Part shown: piece after piece, positions 1 through 9,104 of the stretch | How the letters are laid out: every line of letters starts with the position of its first letter | How positions within the stretch are numbered: position 1 is the stretch's first letter | From: Tychonema litorale BBK16 | GTDB taxonomy: Bacteria > Cyanobacteriota > Cyanobacteriia > Cyanobacteriales > Microcoleaceae | Assembly (NCBI RefSeq): GCF_021648855.1 | Contig: NZ_JAKJHX010000111.1 | Location: 1 to 17,771, forward strand | Length of the DNA stretch: 17,771 nt | Direction of reading: 5' to 3' | Made by a program: the position numbers and the translations under genes | The notes under the pieces: generated by a model | Database searches by the model: none | Told to the model about the DNA's origin: nothing | The model's input: only the letters and a program-made list of their open reading frames with translations

Positions 1-25
1 GCAAGTTGACTGATTGAACCAAGAA

Positions 26-58
26 TCCCTGCACCTTCAGGTCAGGGAGTGTCAAAAA
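26..58 (+). mobile_element. Possible right end of an IS200/IS605-family element
   Basis: A hairpin lies at 26-48: TCCCTG, a bulged C, ACCT, a 2-nt loop, AGGT, CAGGGA. It is followed by GTGTCAA. From memory, this arrangement of a subterminal hairpin just after the end of tnpB resembles right ends of cyanobacterial IS200/IS605 elements. All three plus frames close within the first 17 bases, so a tnpB gene would end at or before the window edge. No transposase sequence is visible, so the assignment is tentative. Confidence 0.3.
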
Positions 59-121
59 TCCAAGATTTATTATACCATACGTTGCGATTAGTTACTGATT
101 GTTTTTTATTAGCAGCCCCAA

Positions 122-207
122 GCAAATAACAAATAACCCTTCGACTACGCTCAGGGCGACGCAAATAACAAATAACACCAGTCAACAGTCAACAGTCAAC
201 AGTCAAC
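122..207. repeat. STRR heptamer arrays with a short palindromic insertion
   Basis: Two identical 16-base blocks (122-137 and 161-176, AAATAAC-type heptamers) flank a 23-base segment at 138-160 that contains CGACTACGCTCAGGGCGAC. The segment resembles a short dispersed repeat. A second array follows at 180-207, with four perfect copies of AGTCAAC. The array runs into the rnc gene: the rnc stop codon (196-198) and its last three codons are made of these heptamers. Confidence 0.85.
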
Positions 208-906
208 TAATTTATTAAAAGCAGCCTGAGCAGCCGCTTGTTCAGCCGCTTTGATCGATCGACCCTTTCCCTCTGCTAGCAACTCTTCCTGAAGTCGAAC
301 TTCTGCGGTAAAACGATCCTCACCGCCCTGAACTGTCCCAGTTTCTTTCACACTATATTTTGGCAAAGTTTTGTACTTACCTTGAGTCAACTCCTGAAGA
401 GCAGCTTTATAGTTTTGGCGGGCCGGATCGCTGCGGATCTCCGTTGCTAGCCGTTTAAAATGGGTGTCTAACCAAGGACGAATTAATTCTAAAGTATGGG
501 TACTCAAATAAAGCGCAGCAAGTAAAGCTTCCAGAGCATCAGCCCGTCGGCTTTCCGCCCCTGTTTTGTCGCTAGCGGCACTGCTGGCAACAATCAGATA
601 GCGATCGAATTCGTAACCTTCAGCGATTTTCGAGAGAACGCGATCGCTCACCAGGATCGATCGAATAGCAGCAAATTCGCCCACAGAACAATCAGGATAA
701 ATCTCGAACAACAATTCCGACGCAGTAAGCCTTACAACAGCATCGCCTACAAACTCTAGTTGCTCATAATTTGCCTTAGCTGATGCACTAGAATGAGTCA
801 AAGCTAAATCGACCAGATCCCATTTAATTGAAGGCTGATTAGATAGTCCCAATTTTTCAGCTAATTTTTCAAGTTGTTGTTGACGACCAGGATAAATAAG
901 AGTCAT
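196..906 (-). CDS. rnc: Ribonuclease III
   Basis: This 236-aa protein is an endonuclease that cleaves double-stranded RNA in rRNA precursors and structured mRNAs. The RNase III signature is at residues 47-58 (NYEQLEFVGDAV), giving likely metal ligands E48, E51 and D55. The second acidic pair is D123 and E126 in RRADALEALLAAL. By eye, the position of E. coli E65 is occupied by valine near residue 75. A double-stranded RNA-binding domain spans about 163-233, ending in the alanine-rich helix AAEQAAAQAAF. Length is typical of the family. The ATG at 904-906 abuts an STRR array, and the last residues (VDC) plus the TGA are encoded by another STRR array. It lies just downstream of rnpB on the same strand, so two RNA-processing genes are neighbours. 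No clear Shine-Dalgarno sequence precedes it. Confidence 0.95.
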   Translation of the reverse strand: MTLIYPGRQQQLEKLAEKLGLSNQPSIKWDLVDLALTHSSASAKANYEQLEFVGDAVVRLTASELLFEIYPDCSVGEFAAIRSILVSDRVLSKIAEGYEFDRYLIVASSAASDKTGAESRRADALEALLAALYLSTHTLELIRPWLDTHFKRLATEIRSDPARQNYKAALQELTQGKYKTLPKYSVKETGTVQGGEDRFTAEVRLQEELLAEGKGRSIKAAEQAAAQAAFNKLVDC

Positions 907-967
907 TAGTTATTAGTTATTAGTTATTAGTTATTAGTTATTAGTTATAAGTTATAAGTTATAAGTT
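905..967. repeat. STRR heptamer array between rnc and rnpB
   Basis: Six tandem copies of ATTAGTT (905-946) are followed by three copies of ATAAGTT (947-967). The first unit overlaps the last two bases of the rnc start codon, so the array forms the rnc leader directly up to the ATG. The array fills most of the space between rnc and the 3' end of rnpB. Confidence 0.95.
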
Positions 968-996
968 ATTTATGAAACTGATTGCTAGGGATTTTG

Positions 997-1440
997 GAGG
1001 GAAAAAGTCGGACATAAGCCGGGTTCTGTTCTCTCAACTGCAAGCAATTTTCGAGGGCAGTTATCTATCTGGGACGCCTGTTACCAGACGCCTCAAGCGG
1101 TACCAAAAAACGGAACTGGTAAAAAACCAACCGTAGTTCCTCCGACCTTGCTCCCAACCGGGGTTTACCTAGCCAGCACCTCTCGATGCTGCTGGTGCGC
1201 TCTTACCGCACCTTTGCACCCTTACCAAATTAGTTATTGCTTCCCAGTCAAAAATCCTCAGTTACTCACTAATGACCAATGACCGCTGACTAATGACTAA
1301 TTGGCGGTATCTTTCTGTGGCACTATCCTCGCGATCGCTCGCACTGGGCGTTACCCAGCAAGTTTGGTCTTTCGGGAGCCCGGACTTTCCTCAGACTAAC
1401 TTTCGCCAATCCGCAACCACCTGCGCCTACTTTCTCCCCA
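997..1440 (-). ncRNA. rnpB: RNase P RNA (catalytic subunit)
   Basis: This is the ribozyme that trims 5' leaders from tRNA precursors. Read on the minus strand it carries the conserved block GAGGAAAGTCCGGGCTCCC (1392-1374), then AGATACCGCC (1312-1303), GGTAAGGGTGCAAAGGTG and GGTAAGAGCGCACC, and it ends with ACCCGGCTTATGTCCGACT. The ends were set from helix P1: GGGGAGAAAGT (1439-1429) pairs over 11 bp, including G-U pairs, with ACTTTTTCCCT (1008-998). The RNA is about 440 nt. The variable P12 region contains a heptamer insertion. A HIP1 octamer lies inside the gene at 1331-1338. The 5' end sits about 24 nt from the corA stop codon. Confidence 0.95.
1266..1300. repeat. STRR heptamers inside rnpB (P12 region)
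   Basis: Five heptamers, TCACTAA, TGACCAA, TGACCGC, TGACTAA and TGACTAA, lie between the conserved AGATACCGCC and GGTAAGGGTG blocks of the RNase P RNA. This is the variable P12 region. STRR insertions at an equivalent place are known from RNase P RNAs of heterocyst-forming cyanobacteria (work of Vioque). Confidence 0.85.
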
Positions 1441-1445
1441 AAAGC

Positions 1446-1476
1446 ATTGTACGCGATCGCTTGTTACTTTCGTGAA
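1446..1476 (-). promoter_or_regulatory. Probable rnpB promoter
   Basis: On the minus strand a TACAAT -10 box (1451-1446) lies 6-7 nt before the GGGGAG that starts helix P1, which fits transcription starting at the mature 5' end. A weak TTCACG (1476-1471), 19 nt upstream, is the only -35 candidate, and it lies within the 3' end of corA. A HIP1 octamer (1453-1460) occupies the spacer. Confidence 0.5.
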
Positions 1477-2660
1477 TCATCTTTAACAGTAGAAAAATTT
1501 TCAAACCAGCCACGCCGCCAGAAGAAGTAAACTAAACTGGAGGCGATCGTCAGCATCAGCCCCCAACAAAGCGGATAACCAAAATACCAGTTCAGTTCTG
1601 GCATATTAAAAGGAGATTTCTCTGTATTGAAATTCATACCGTAGATTCCCGCCACAAAAGTTAGGGGAATAAAAATGCTAGAAATCACTGTCAGCAGCTT
1701 CATGATTTCATTCATTTTATTGCCAACTGAAGACAGATAAACATCCATTAAACCCGAAGACAATTCCCGATAAGTTTCCACCATATCCATCACCTGCACT
1801 GTGTGGTCATAACAGTCACGCAAGTAGATTCGCACCTCTGGACTAATTAAATCGCTGCTATCTCGAATCAAAGTATTAATTGCATCCCGCTGTGGCCAAA
1901 TAGCGCGACGGAGAGTTAGCAATTCACGGCGAATTTTATAGATTTTTTCCAGGGTTTTACGAGTAGGCTTCACTACGACTTCATCCTCCAGTTCTTCAAT
2001 GCGCTCTCCATAGAGTTCTAATACCGGAAAAAATCCATCGATAATTGAATCTAATAGAGTATAAGCCAGATAATCAGCTCCGTGCTTGCGGATAATGCCC
2101 TGTCCTTTGCGAATGCGAACGCGGACGGGTTCAAAGCAATCATAGTCCGGTTCTTCTTGAACTGTTAGCAAGTAATGTTTACCCAAAATCAAACTTACTT
2201 GTTCTTTATGGAAATTATGTGAATTAGGCTTAATCATCACCATCCAGGCAATAATTAAAAGATGGTCTTCGTAGTCTACAACTTTTGGGCGTTGGGGAAC
2301 ATTGACCACATCTTCTTGAGTCATCAAATGCAAATTAAAAATTTCACCCATCTGTCGCCAAGTTTCTTTATTTCCCAATCCCAACATATCAATCCAAGAC
2401 ACAGATTCTGTATCTAAATAGGCAGCAGCTTCTTGAGGATTTGCCAATTGCGATCGAGTAGCAGCAGCCTCACAATAGTCAATTAATACAATATCGGGAG
2501 GCAAGGCATCTGCTTCTAAGTCGAGAGTTCCTGGTAGCGCCCCTGGATTGTCATAAAAATAATCAACGTAGGAATCATCATCATCTTTAATTGTTTTTGG
2601 AACGGGATTAGACGTATTGAGATTTTTGTGTATCATGTTGATATTTATGAATTTCACCAT
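1464..2660 (-). CDS. corA: CorA-family magnesium/cobalt transport protein
   Basis: This 398-aa member of the CorA metal channel family is an inner-membrane pentamer that takes up Mg2+ and often Co2+ or Ni2+. The cytoplasmic domain spans about 50-300. A long helical segment leads into TM1 (about 322-342). The selectivity motif YGMN is present at 340-343, and TM2 follows (about 359-381) with a basic tail (WRRGW). The N-terminal 50 residues are a poorly conserved acidic extension (DDDDS). The start is uncertain: ATG at 2658-2660 has no convincing Shine-Dalgarno sequence, and a second in-frame ATG lies 24 bases downstream at 2634-2636. The region upstream is an STRR array. The gene ends about 24 nt before rnpB, whose -35 region probably overlaps its 3' end. 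Confidence 0.93.
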   Translation of the reverse strand: MVKFININMIHKNLNTSNPVPKTIKDDDDSYVDYFYDNPGALPGTLDLEADALPPDIVLIDYCEAAATRSQLANPQEAAAYLDTESVSWIDMLGLGNKETWRQMGEIFNLHLMTQEDVVNVPQRPKVVDYEDHLLIIAWMVMIKPNSHNFHKEQVSLILGKHYLLTVQEEPDYDCFEPVRVRIRKGQGIIRKHGADYLAYTLLDSIIDGFFPVLELYGERIEELEDEVVVKPTRKTLEKIYKIRRELLTLRRAIWPQRDAINTLIRDSSDLISPEVRIYLRDCYDHTVQVMDMVETYRELSSGLMDVYLSSVGNKMNEIMKLLTVISSIFIPLTFVAGIYGMNFNTEKSPFNMPELNWYFGYPLCWGLMLTIASSLVYFFWRRGWFENFSTVKDDSRK

Positions 2661-2687
2661 CTCTAATTAAATTATCATTTTTTTGTA

Positions 2688-2764
2688 CAATTACCAATTA
2701 CCAATTACCAATTACTAATTACTATTACCAATTACCAATTCCCAATTCCCCAATTCCCAATTAC
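2688..2764. repeat. STRR heptamer array between corA and the sensor kinase
   Basis: About eleven units of CAATTAC and close variants (CAATTCC, TAATTAC) lie in tandem, with a few slipped units. The last unit overlaps the TAA stop codon (2761-2763) of the minus-strand sensor kinase. The rest fills nearly all of the gap to the corA start, leaving no recognisable corA promoter. Confidence 0.92.
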
Positions 2765-5700
2765 CTTTGCCGAATTGGAATTTCGATCGCAAATTCAGTG
2801 CCTCCTCCTGGTGTGGAAACACATCCCAGAGTACCACAGTGTCTTTCTACCACAATCTGATAACTGATCGAAAGTCCCAAACCAGTACCTTTTCCTACTG
2901 GTTTAGTGGTAAAAAATGGATCAAATATCCGAGATTTAACAGATTCTTCCATTCCTGGGCCATTGTCTGAAATTGCGATCGAAATTCGATTGTTTTCCAA
3001 AACCTCCGTGCGAATCCGAATCCAATGCGATGCGTTGCAACTTACAGATGAAACAGGAGAATCTTGACGTTCTGTTTCCGAAGCACACCCAATTTCCAAC
3101 TTCCTATTCCTGACAGTTCCTAAAGCATCAATTGCATTACTTAAAATATTCATAAATACTTGATTTAACTGTCCGACATAGCACTGTACTGGTGGTAGTT
3201 TAGCATATTCTTTAACTATTTCAATATTGCGAATTCTGCCATTTTCTTTAAGTCGGTGTTGCAAAATCAACAGGGCACTATCAATTCCTTCGTGAATATC
3301 AACACGCTTAATATCAGATTCTTCGAGACGAGAAAAGTTTCTCAAAGATAAGACAATTTGGCGGATGCGTTCGGCTCCTATTTTAATTGAGTTCAATAGG
3401 TGTAGAAAATCTTCTTTCATAAATTCTATTTCTATTTCTTCCGCTAAATCAGCGATGACAGAAACAGGCTCTGGGTAATGTTCTTGGTACAAACAACACA
3501 GTTTTAACAGATTTTCGGCATATTCATGAGCATAGGCAACATTGCCATAAATAAAACTTATTGGATTATTAATCTCGTGAGCAATTCCGGCAACTAACTG
3601 TCCCAAACCAGACATTTTTTCTGCTTGAATTAGTTGAGATTGAGTTTTTCCTAGCTGTTTAAAAGCTTGCTTTAGCTCATAATTTTTATCTTTTAATTTG
3701 GATTCTGCTTGTTTACGTAGGGTGATATTGCGAGATAGAATAATAATCTGAGTACCGTTAAAAGGCAATAACCTTGCTTCATATGTTTCTTGTTGTTCCG
3801 ATATTTGCAGGGAATATTCTAAGGTAACAGAGGTGGTATTTTCTAAGGTTTGGGCAATGGCTTGTTCAAATTGGCTGGCTACATTTACGGGCAAAACATC
3901 TAACATTTGTTTCCCCAAAAGATCTTCGGTAGCAAGGTAAATATCCGATGAATTTCCTGAGAGATAATCTAAAATAACGCCGTCAGCATTGAGTCGGAAA
4001 TACAAATCTGGTAGAGCGCGAAAAACAGCTTCTAACTCAGAAGTTTTTTGTTGTAGTGCTTCTTGAACATAGTAGCGATCGCTAATATCAAAAATCACTC
4101 CATCTAAACAAGAAACGCTTCCATCTTCATCAAATACAGGAGAACCTTTATCCCACACCCATTTAATTTTCCCGTCTGCTGCTAGCAGGCGGTATTCTAA
4201 GCTGTAGGACTGCTTATTTTCGATTCCCATCCGAATTGTTGCTTCAACTTGCGCCAAATCTTCCGAGTAAATAATGCTGGCAAAAGTCCGCCCTCTCCTG
4301 TCGGAAAGCAATCTAAAATCAGCAGCCGGATAGCCTGTGAGCGAGTAAACTGCATCGCTAATAAAGGTTGGCGAAAAATCGCACTGCCAGCGATAAACCA
4401 CTCCCGGAATGTTAGCTACCAAAGAGCGAAACCTGGCTTCACTTCTACGCAAAGCGGCTTCAGATTTATGGCGTTCAGTAACATCGTGAGCGAAAGCTAA
4501 CACTGCAAATACATTGCCTTCAGTGTCACGCAGAGGGACTTTTTGGGTGTCAAAGATATGTACTGAACCATCAGCAATAGTTGCCGAATCACAGGGGTTG
4601 TAGATTGTTTCGCCTGCGAGTACAGCTAAGTCGTCTTTGCGGAAGCCTCGGATATTTTCTGCGGGATTCCCAAATACTAATTCTTCGGCAAATCCTAATT
4701 CTAAGTCATTTCTTCCAATAGTTTCTTCTAGAGTTTTGCCAATAGCTTTAGCGAAACTACTGTTGGCTAAAATATAGCGAAAATCTTGATCCTTCGCAAA
4801 AATACAGTCGCTATCTTTATCAATTACACTCCGCAGCAATTGTTCTGAAAGTTCAGTTTGTTCCAAAGCAGACTTGAGGTCTAATTCCAGGCATTTGCGA
4901 TCGGTAATGTTTTCAAAAGCTACGCCGATGCAATTGTTGGGTAATGGAAAAGCTTTTATAGAAAAAGCGCGGGTTATTCTGCCACTTTCGTCGCAGTCAA
5001 TGTCTTCAAGTTCTACGGCTTTTTGGTTACGAATTACGGAGGTAAATACTTGGGGAATATTTTTTGATCGCGAATTTGGGAAAATCTCGTCGATGGTCAT
5101 TCCCAGAACATCTGCCATTTCTAATCCGGTAAACTGGGTAGCAGCGGGATTGGAGGCGATCGCCCTTAAGGTGCTGTCGTCGTCCATATTTTCTAAATGG
5201 TAGACGTACAAACCTATTTGCATATTTTCGACAATTTGGTCGTAGAGACGGACACTTTCGTCTACCTGTCGGCGTTCCGTGATATCTTCGGTAATGCCCA
5301 AAACGTACTGAGGATTGCCTTTTGAGTCGAGAATTGGCACTTTCCTGGTGTGCAGTATTCTCATGCCTTTGTGGCGAGTTTGAAAGGGTTCTTCGAGGAT
5401 TTCGGTGAGGCGGGACTGGCTTTGATAGCGTGTCAAAAATTCTCGATCTTGAGCTGTGGAAACATCTGCTTGTTCTTTGGAGTAAATATCGTAGTCATTT
5501 TTGCCGATCGCCTCTGCTGAAGTAACACCTGCGATCGTCTCTCCCGCTTTATTCCACAGCACAAATTTCAGCGAGGAAGCATCTTTCGCAAAAACTCCCA
5601 CTGGCAGATTTTCTACTACTGAAGTGAGGAATGCTCTCGCGGATTTTAATTCTGCTTCTGCACGCTTGCGCTCGATACCTAAAGCAATCACATCAGCAAC

Positions 5701-6996
5701 CGATGAGATGGTTTCCTGAAAAGCTTCTGTCATAGGTTGAGCGCTAACAACTCCCATTACTCCTACTAATCGTTCTTCGACAATCAAAGGGTAGCCCGAA
5801 AAAGTGACAATGGCTTGTTGAAAATTGCAATGTGTTCCTGCATTTGGATTTTCACTAACGGTCAATTCCCACGAATTACCGACTATATTTTTACCTAATT
5901 CTTGGGCGCTAATCTTAATATTATTTAGTTGAAATACGCAATCAATTTGTGGTTTTTGGGTTTGGATAATCTGATTTATTTTAGTTTCAATAAAATGGGC
6001 CATGTTGTCTGGGCGGCTGGATATTCCGGCTGCTGCTTTCATTTCCAGGGCATTTTCTTGAGAGTTGAAAGTCCAAATTTCCGCAGAGACGACATCCAGA
6101 TTTTGGACTATTGCATCGCAGCAGGGCATCAGGATATCTTGAGGGTACTGAGTCAGAGCAATGCCAACATCGGCTACCATGGCCGTTAGTCTAGTCCCTT
6201 GGGCTTTTGCTGCTTCTAAGATTTTGCGATCGGTGATATCTTCCACCAAAGAAAGTACGGTAAAAGTGTCTCCGCTACGAATAATCGAGTTGAACCAGCG
6301 GCACCAAATTACTGTTCCGCTTTTGGTATAATTGCGGTTAATTGAAGTATTGCCTTTGCCAGTTGCCAGTTCAAGCTCGATCGCACTTACAGCCTCTCTA
6401 TCTTCCGGGCAAACCAAAGCGAAATCATCGAACCGTTTGCCCATCATATCATCAGATGTCCAGCCAAAGAGTTCTTCAGCGCGTTTTGACCACTGAATGA
6501 TCCGAAAATTTTCATCCCAGCCTAGCATCGCCAACGGACTGTTAGCCGCATTTAACCACAGTAAATGATTCGATCGGCGCAACTGCTGAGTTTTCTGCTG
6601 TTGCCAGCGGTAATGCCGAGTGATATCTCTACCAACACCGAAAACCCGCATCTGATTGCTAGAAACATCCACCACTGGCGTGTAAGCCGTTTCATAAATT
6701 TTAATCCCGCCGTCCACCTCAATTACCTCGTGAATTGCCAGCCGCCTTTCTCCTGTGAGCAATACTTGTTGGAGGCAGGAATCTATCTGGGAGATGATGT
6801 TTTTGAGAGCAGGATTATTAGGATATAATTTCAATAAGTCTTGATTGGTTCTGTGGACTATTTCAGAAGGATCCAATCCCATCCACCCAGCAGCAATAGG
6901 ATTAATAGATAGGTACTTTTGCTGCCCGTCGCACTCTAGGAAAGCATCAACAGAGTTAGATAAAAAAGACTGAAACCAGTTGAGAACTTCCTGCAT
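2761..6996 (-). CDS. Multi-PAS/GAF sensor histidine kinase
   Basis: This 1411-aa protein has no evident signal peptide or membrane segment, so it is probably a cytoplasmic sensor. Order of domains: PAS at about 8-128 and 142-258, GAF at 265-445, then PAS at 455-575, 583-702, 715-845, 851-975 and 985-1097. Most PAS units end in a PAC-type D/N-I-T/S-x-R motif. A coiled coil (about 1095-1128) leads to the kinase core. The phospho-acceptor is H1140 in GIAHEINNP. The ATPase domain shows the N box (N1283, N1287), G1 box DNGPGM (1344-1349), F box FDPFF (1358-1362) and G2 box GTGLGLSI (1370-1377). No receiver domain is fused and no response regulator is adjacent, so it is an orphan kinase. The GAF domain has a Cys pair (292-293), but I see no convincing phytochrome-type chromophore site. 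The ligand is unknown. The stop codon lies in an STRR unit. Confidence 0.93.
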   Translation of the reverse strand: MQEVLNWFQSFLSNSVDAFLECDGQQKYLSINPIAAGWMGLDPSEIVHRTNQDLLKLYPNNPALKNIISQIDSCLQQVLLTGERRLAIHEVIEVDGGIKIYETAYTPVVDVSSNQMRVFGVGRDITRHYRWQQQKTQQLRRSNHLLWLNAANSPLAMLGWDENFRIIQWSKRAEELFGWTSDDMMGKRFDDFALVCPEDREAVSAIELELATGKGNTSINRNYTKSGTVIWCRWFNSIIRSGDTFTVLSLVEDITDRKILEAAKAQGTRLTAMVADVGIALTQYPQDILMPCCDAIVQNLDVVSAEIWTFNSQENALEMKAAAGISSRPDNMAHFIETKINQIIQTQKPQIDCVFQLNNIKISAQELGKNIVGNSWELTVSENPNAGTHCNFQQAIVTFSGYPLIVEERLVGVMGVVSAQPMTEAFQETISSVADVIALGIERKRAEAELKSARAFLTSVVENLPVGVFAKDASSLKFVLWNKAGETIAGVTSAEAIGKNDYDIYSKEQADVSTAQDREFLTRYQSQSRLTEILEEPFQTRHKGMRILHTRKVPILDSKGNPQYVLGITEDITERRQVDESVRLYDQIVENMQIGLYVYHLENMDDDSTLRAIASNPAATQFTGLEMADVLGMTIDEIFPNSRSKNIPQVFTSVIRNQKAVELEDIDCDESGRITRAFSIKAFPLPNNCIGVAFENITDRKCLELDLKSALEQTELSEQLLRSVIDKDSDCIFAKDQDFRYILANSSFAKAIGKTLEETIGRNDLELGFAEELVFGNPAENIRGFRKDDLAVLAGETIYNPCDSATIADGSVHIFDTQKVPLRDTEGNVFAVLAFAHDVTERHKSEAALRRSEARFRSLVANIPGVVYRWQCDFSPTFISDAVYSLTGYPAADFRLLSDRRGRTFASIIYSEDLAQVEATIRMGIENKQSYSLEYRLLAADGKIKWVWDKGSPVFDEDGSVSCLDGVIFDISDRYYVQEALQQKTSELEAVFRALPDLYFRLNADGVILDYLSGNSSDIYLATEDLLGKQMLDVLPVNVASQFEQAIAQTLENTTSVTLEYSLQISEQQETYEARLLPFNGTQIIILSRNITLRKQAESKLKDKNYELKQAFKQLGKTQSQLIQAEKMSGLGQLVAGIAHEINNPISFIYGNVAYAHEYAENLLKLCCLYQEHYPEPVSVIADLAEEIEIEFMKEDFLHLLNSIKIGAERIRQIVLSLRNFSRLEESDIKRVDIHEGIDSALLILQHRLKENGRIRNIEIVKEYAKLPPVQCYVGQLNQVFMNILSNAIDALGTVRNRKLEIGCASETERQDSPVSSVSCNASHWIRIRTEVLENNRISIAISDNGPGMEESVKSRIFDPFFTTKPVGKGTGLGLSISYQIVVERHCGTLGCVSTPGGGTEFAIEIPIRQR

Positions 6997-7284
6997 GGGT
7001 ATTTTTTAGTCACTTGCAAGTTAAGCTTTATATTTTCCCTGAAAATACTTTAACTCAGTAAAATATTTTTGAACACTGTAGTGATGCGATTTTTAATGAT
7101 CTTTTTTTCCCTAGTCCTCAATTATACAAGAAGTTTCCGGTACTTATATTTATTTGAATACAACTTAATACTAAAGCACTCAGACATGAAGGACACGGCA
7201 GTGCCGTTTCCCTACCCAGATTAATTGTAGGGACTAAGGCAGTGCCGTTTCCTAATTTCTTAGCTCATGAGTGCTGACTTCGGA
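6997..7284. other. Intergenic region between groEL and the sensor kinase
   Basis: No gene was found in these 288 bases. The side near the kinase is AT-rich. It holds a possible TATAAA -10 box on the minus strand (7032-7027) but no good -35. The side near groEL carries two copies of a palindromic repeat (7190-7253), described separately. Confidence 0.6.
7175..7275. repeat. Two GGCAGTGCCGT palindromic repeats within an inverted repeat
   Basis: Copies at 7191-7215 and 7231-7253 share GGCAGTGCCGTTTCC. In the first copy the core is the 13-base palindrome ACGGCA-G-TGCCGT. Both copies sit between an 8-base inverted repeat, AGCACTCA at 7175-7182 and TGAGTGCT at 7268-7275. A related copy is at 11699-11723. 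The hairpins lie 3' of groEL and could act in transcription termination or mRNA stability; this is inference. Confidence 0.75.
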
Positions 7285-8988
<1,704 letters not shown>

Positions 8989-9018
8989 GCTTTGTTTCCA
9001 TTCGCTTACATAGCAAAT

Positions 9019-9045
9019 TTAGCACTCTCTGAGGCTGAGTGCTAA
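9019..9045 (-). promoter_or_regulatory. CIRCE operator (HrcA binding site) of groEL
   Basis: A perfect TTAGCACTC-N9-GAGTGCTAA inverted repeat matches the CIRCE consensus at all 18 arm positions. It lies 30 bases upstream of the groEL start and downstream of a likely -10 box, so it would be in the transcribed leader as in other HrcA-controlled groE genes. Confidence 0.97.
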
Positions 9046-9060
9046 GTCAATGGGTTTTAG

Positions 9061-9066
9061 ATTGTA
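9061..9066 (-). promoter_or_regulatory. Likely -10 box of groEL
   Basis: TACAAT on the minus strand (9066-9061) lies about 16 bases upstream of the CIRCE element, placing a start site near 9053. No good -35 box is visible at the right spacing, so this is a moderate guess. Confidence 0.4.
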
Positions 9067-9104
9067 GCGCGCCCCAACGGTGCGGGGTATTGGAGGGGCA
9101 AATT

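Noticed and set aside
1293..1475. 60-codon open frame on the plus strand
   Set aside because: It is antisense to the conserved 5' half of rnpB and has no support as protein.
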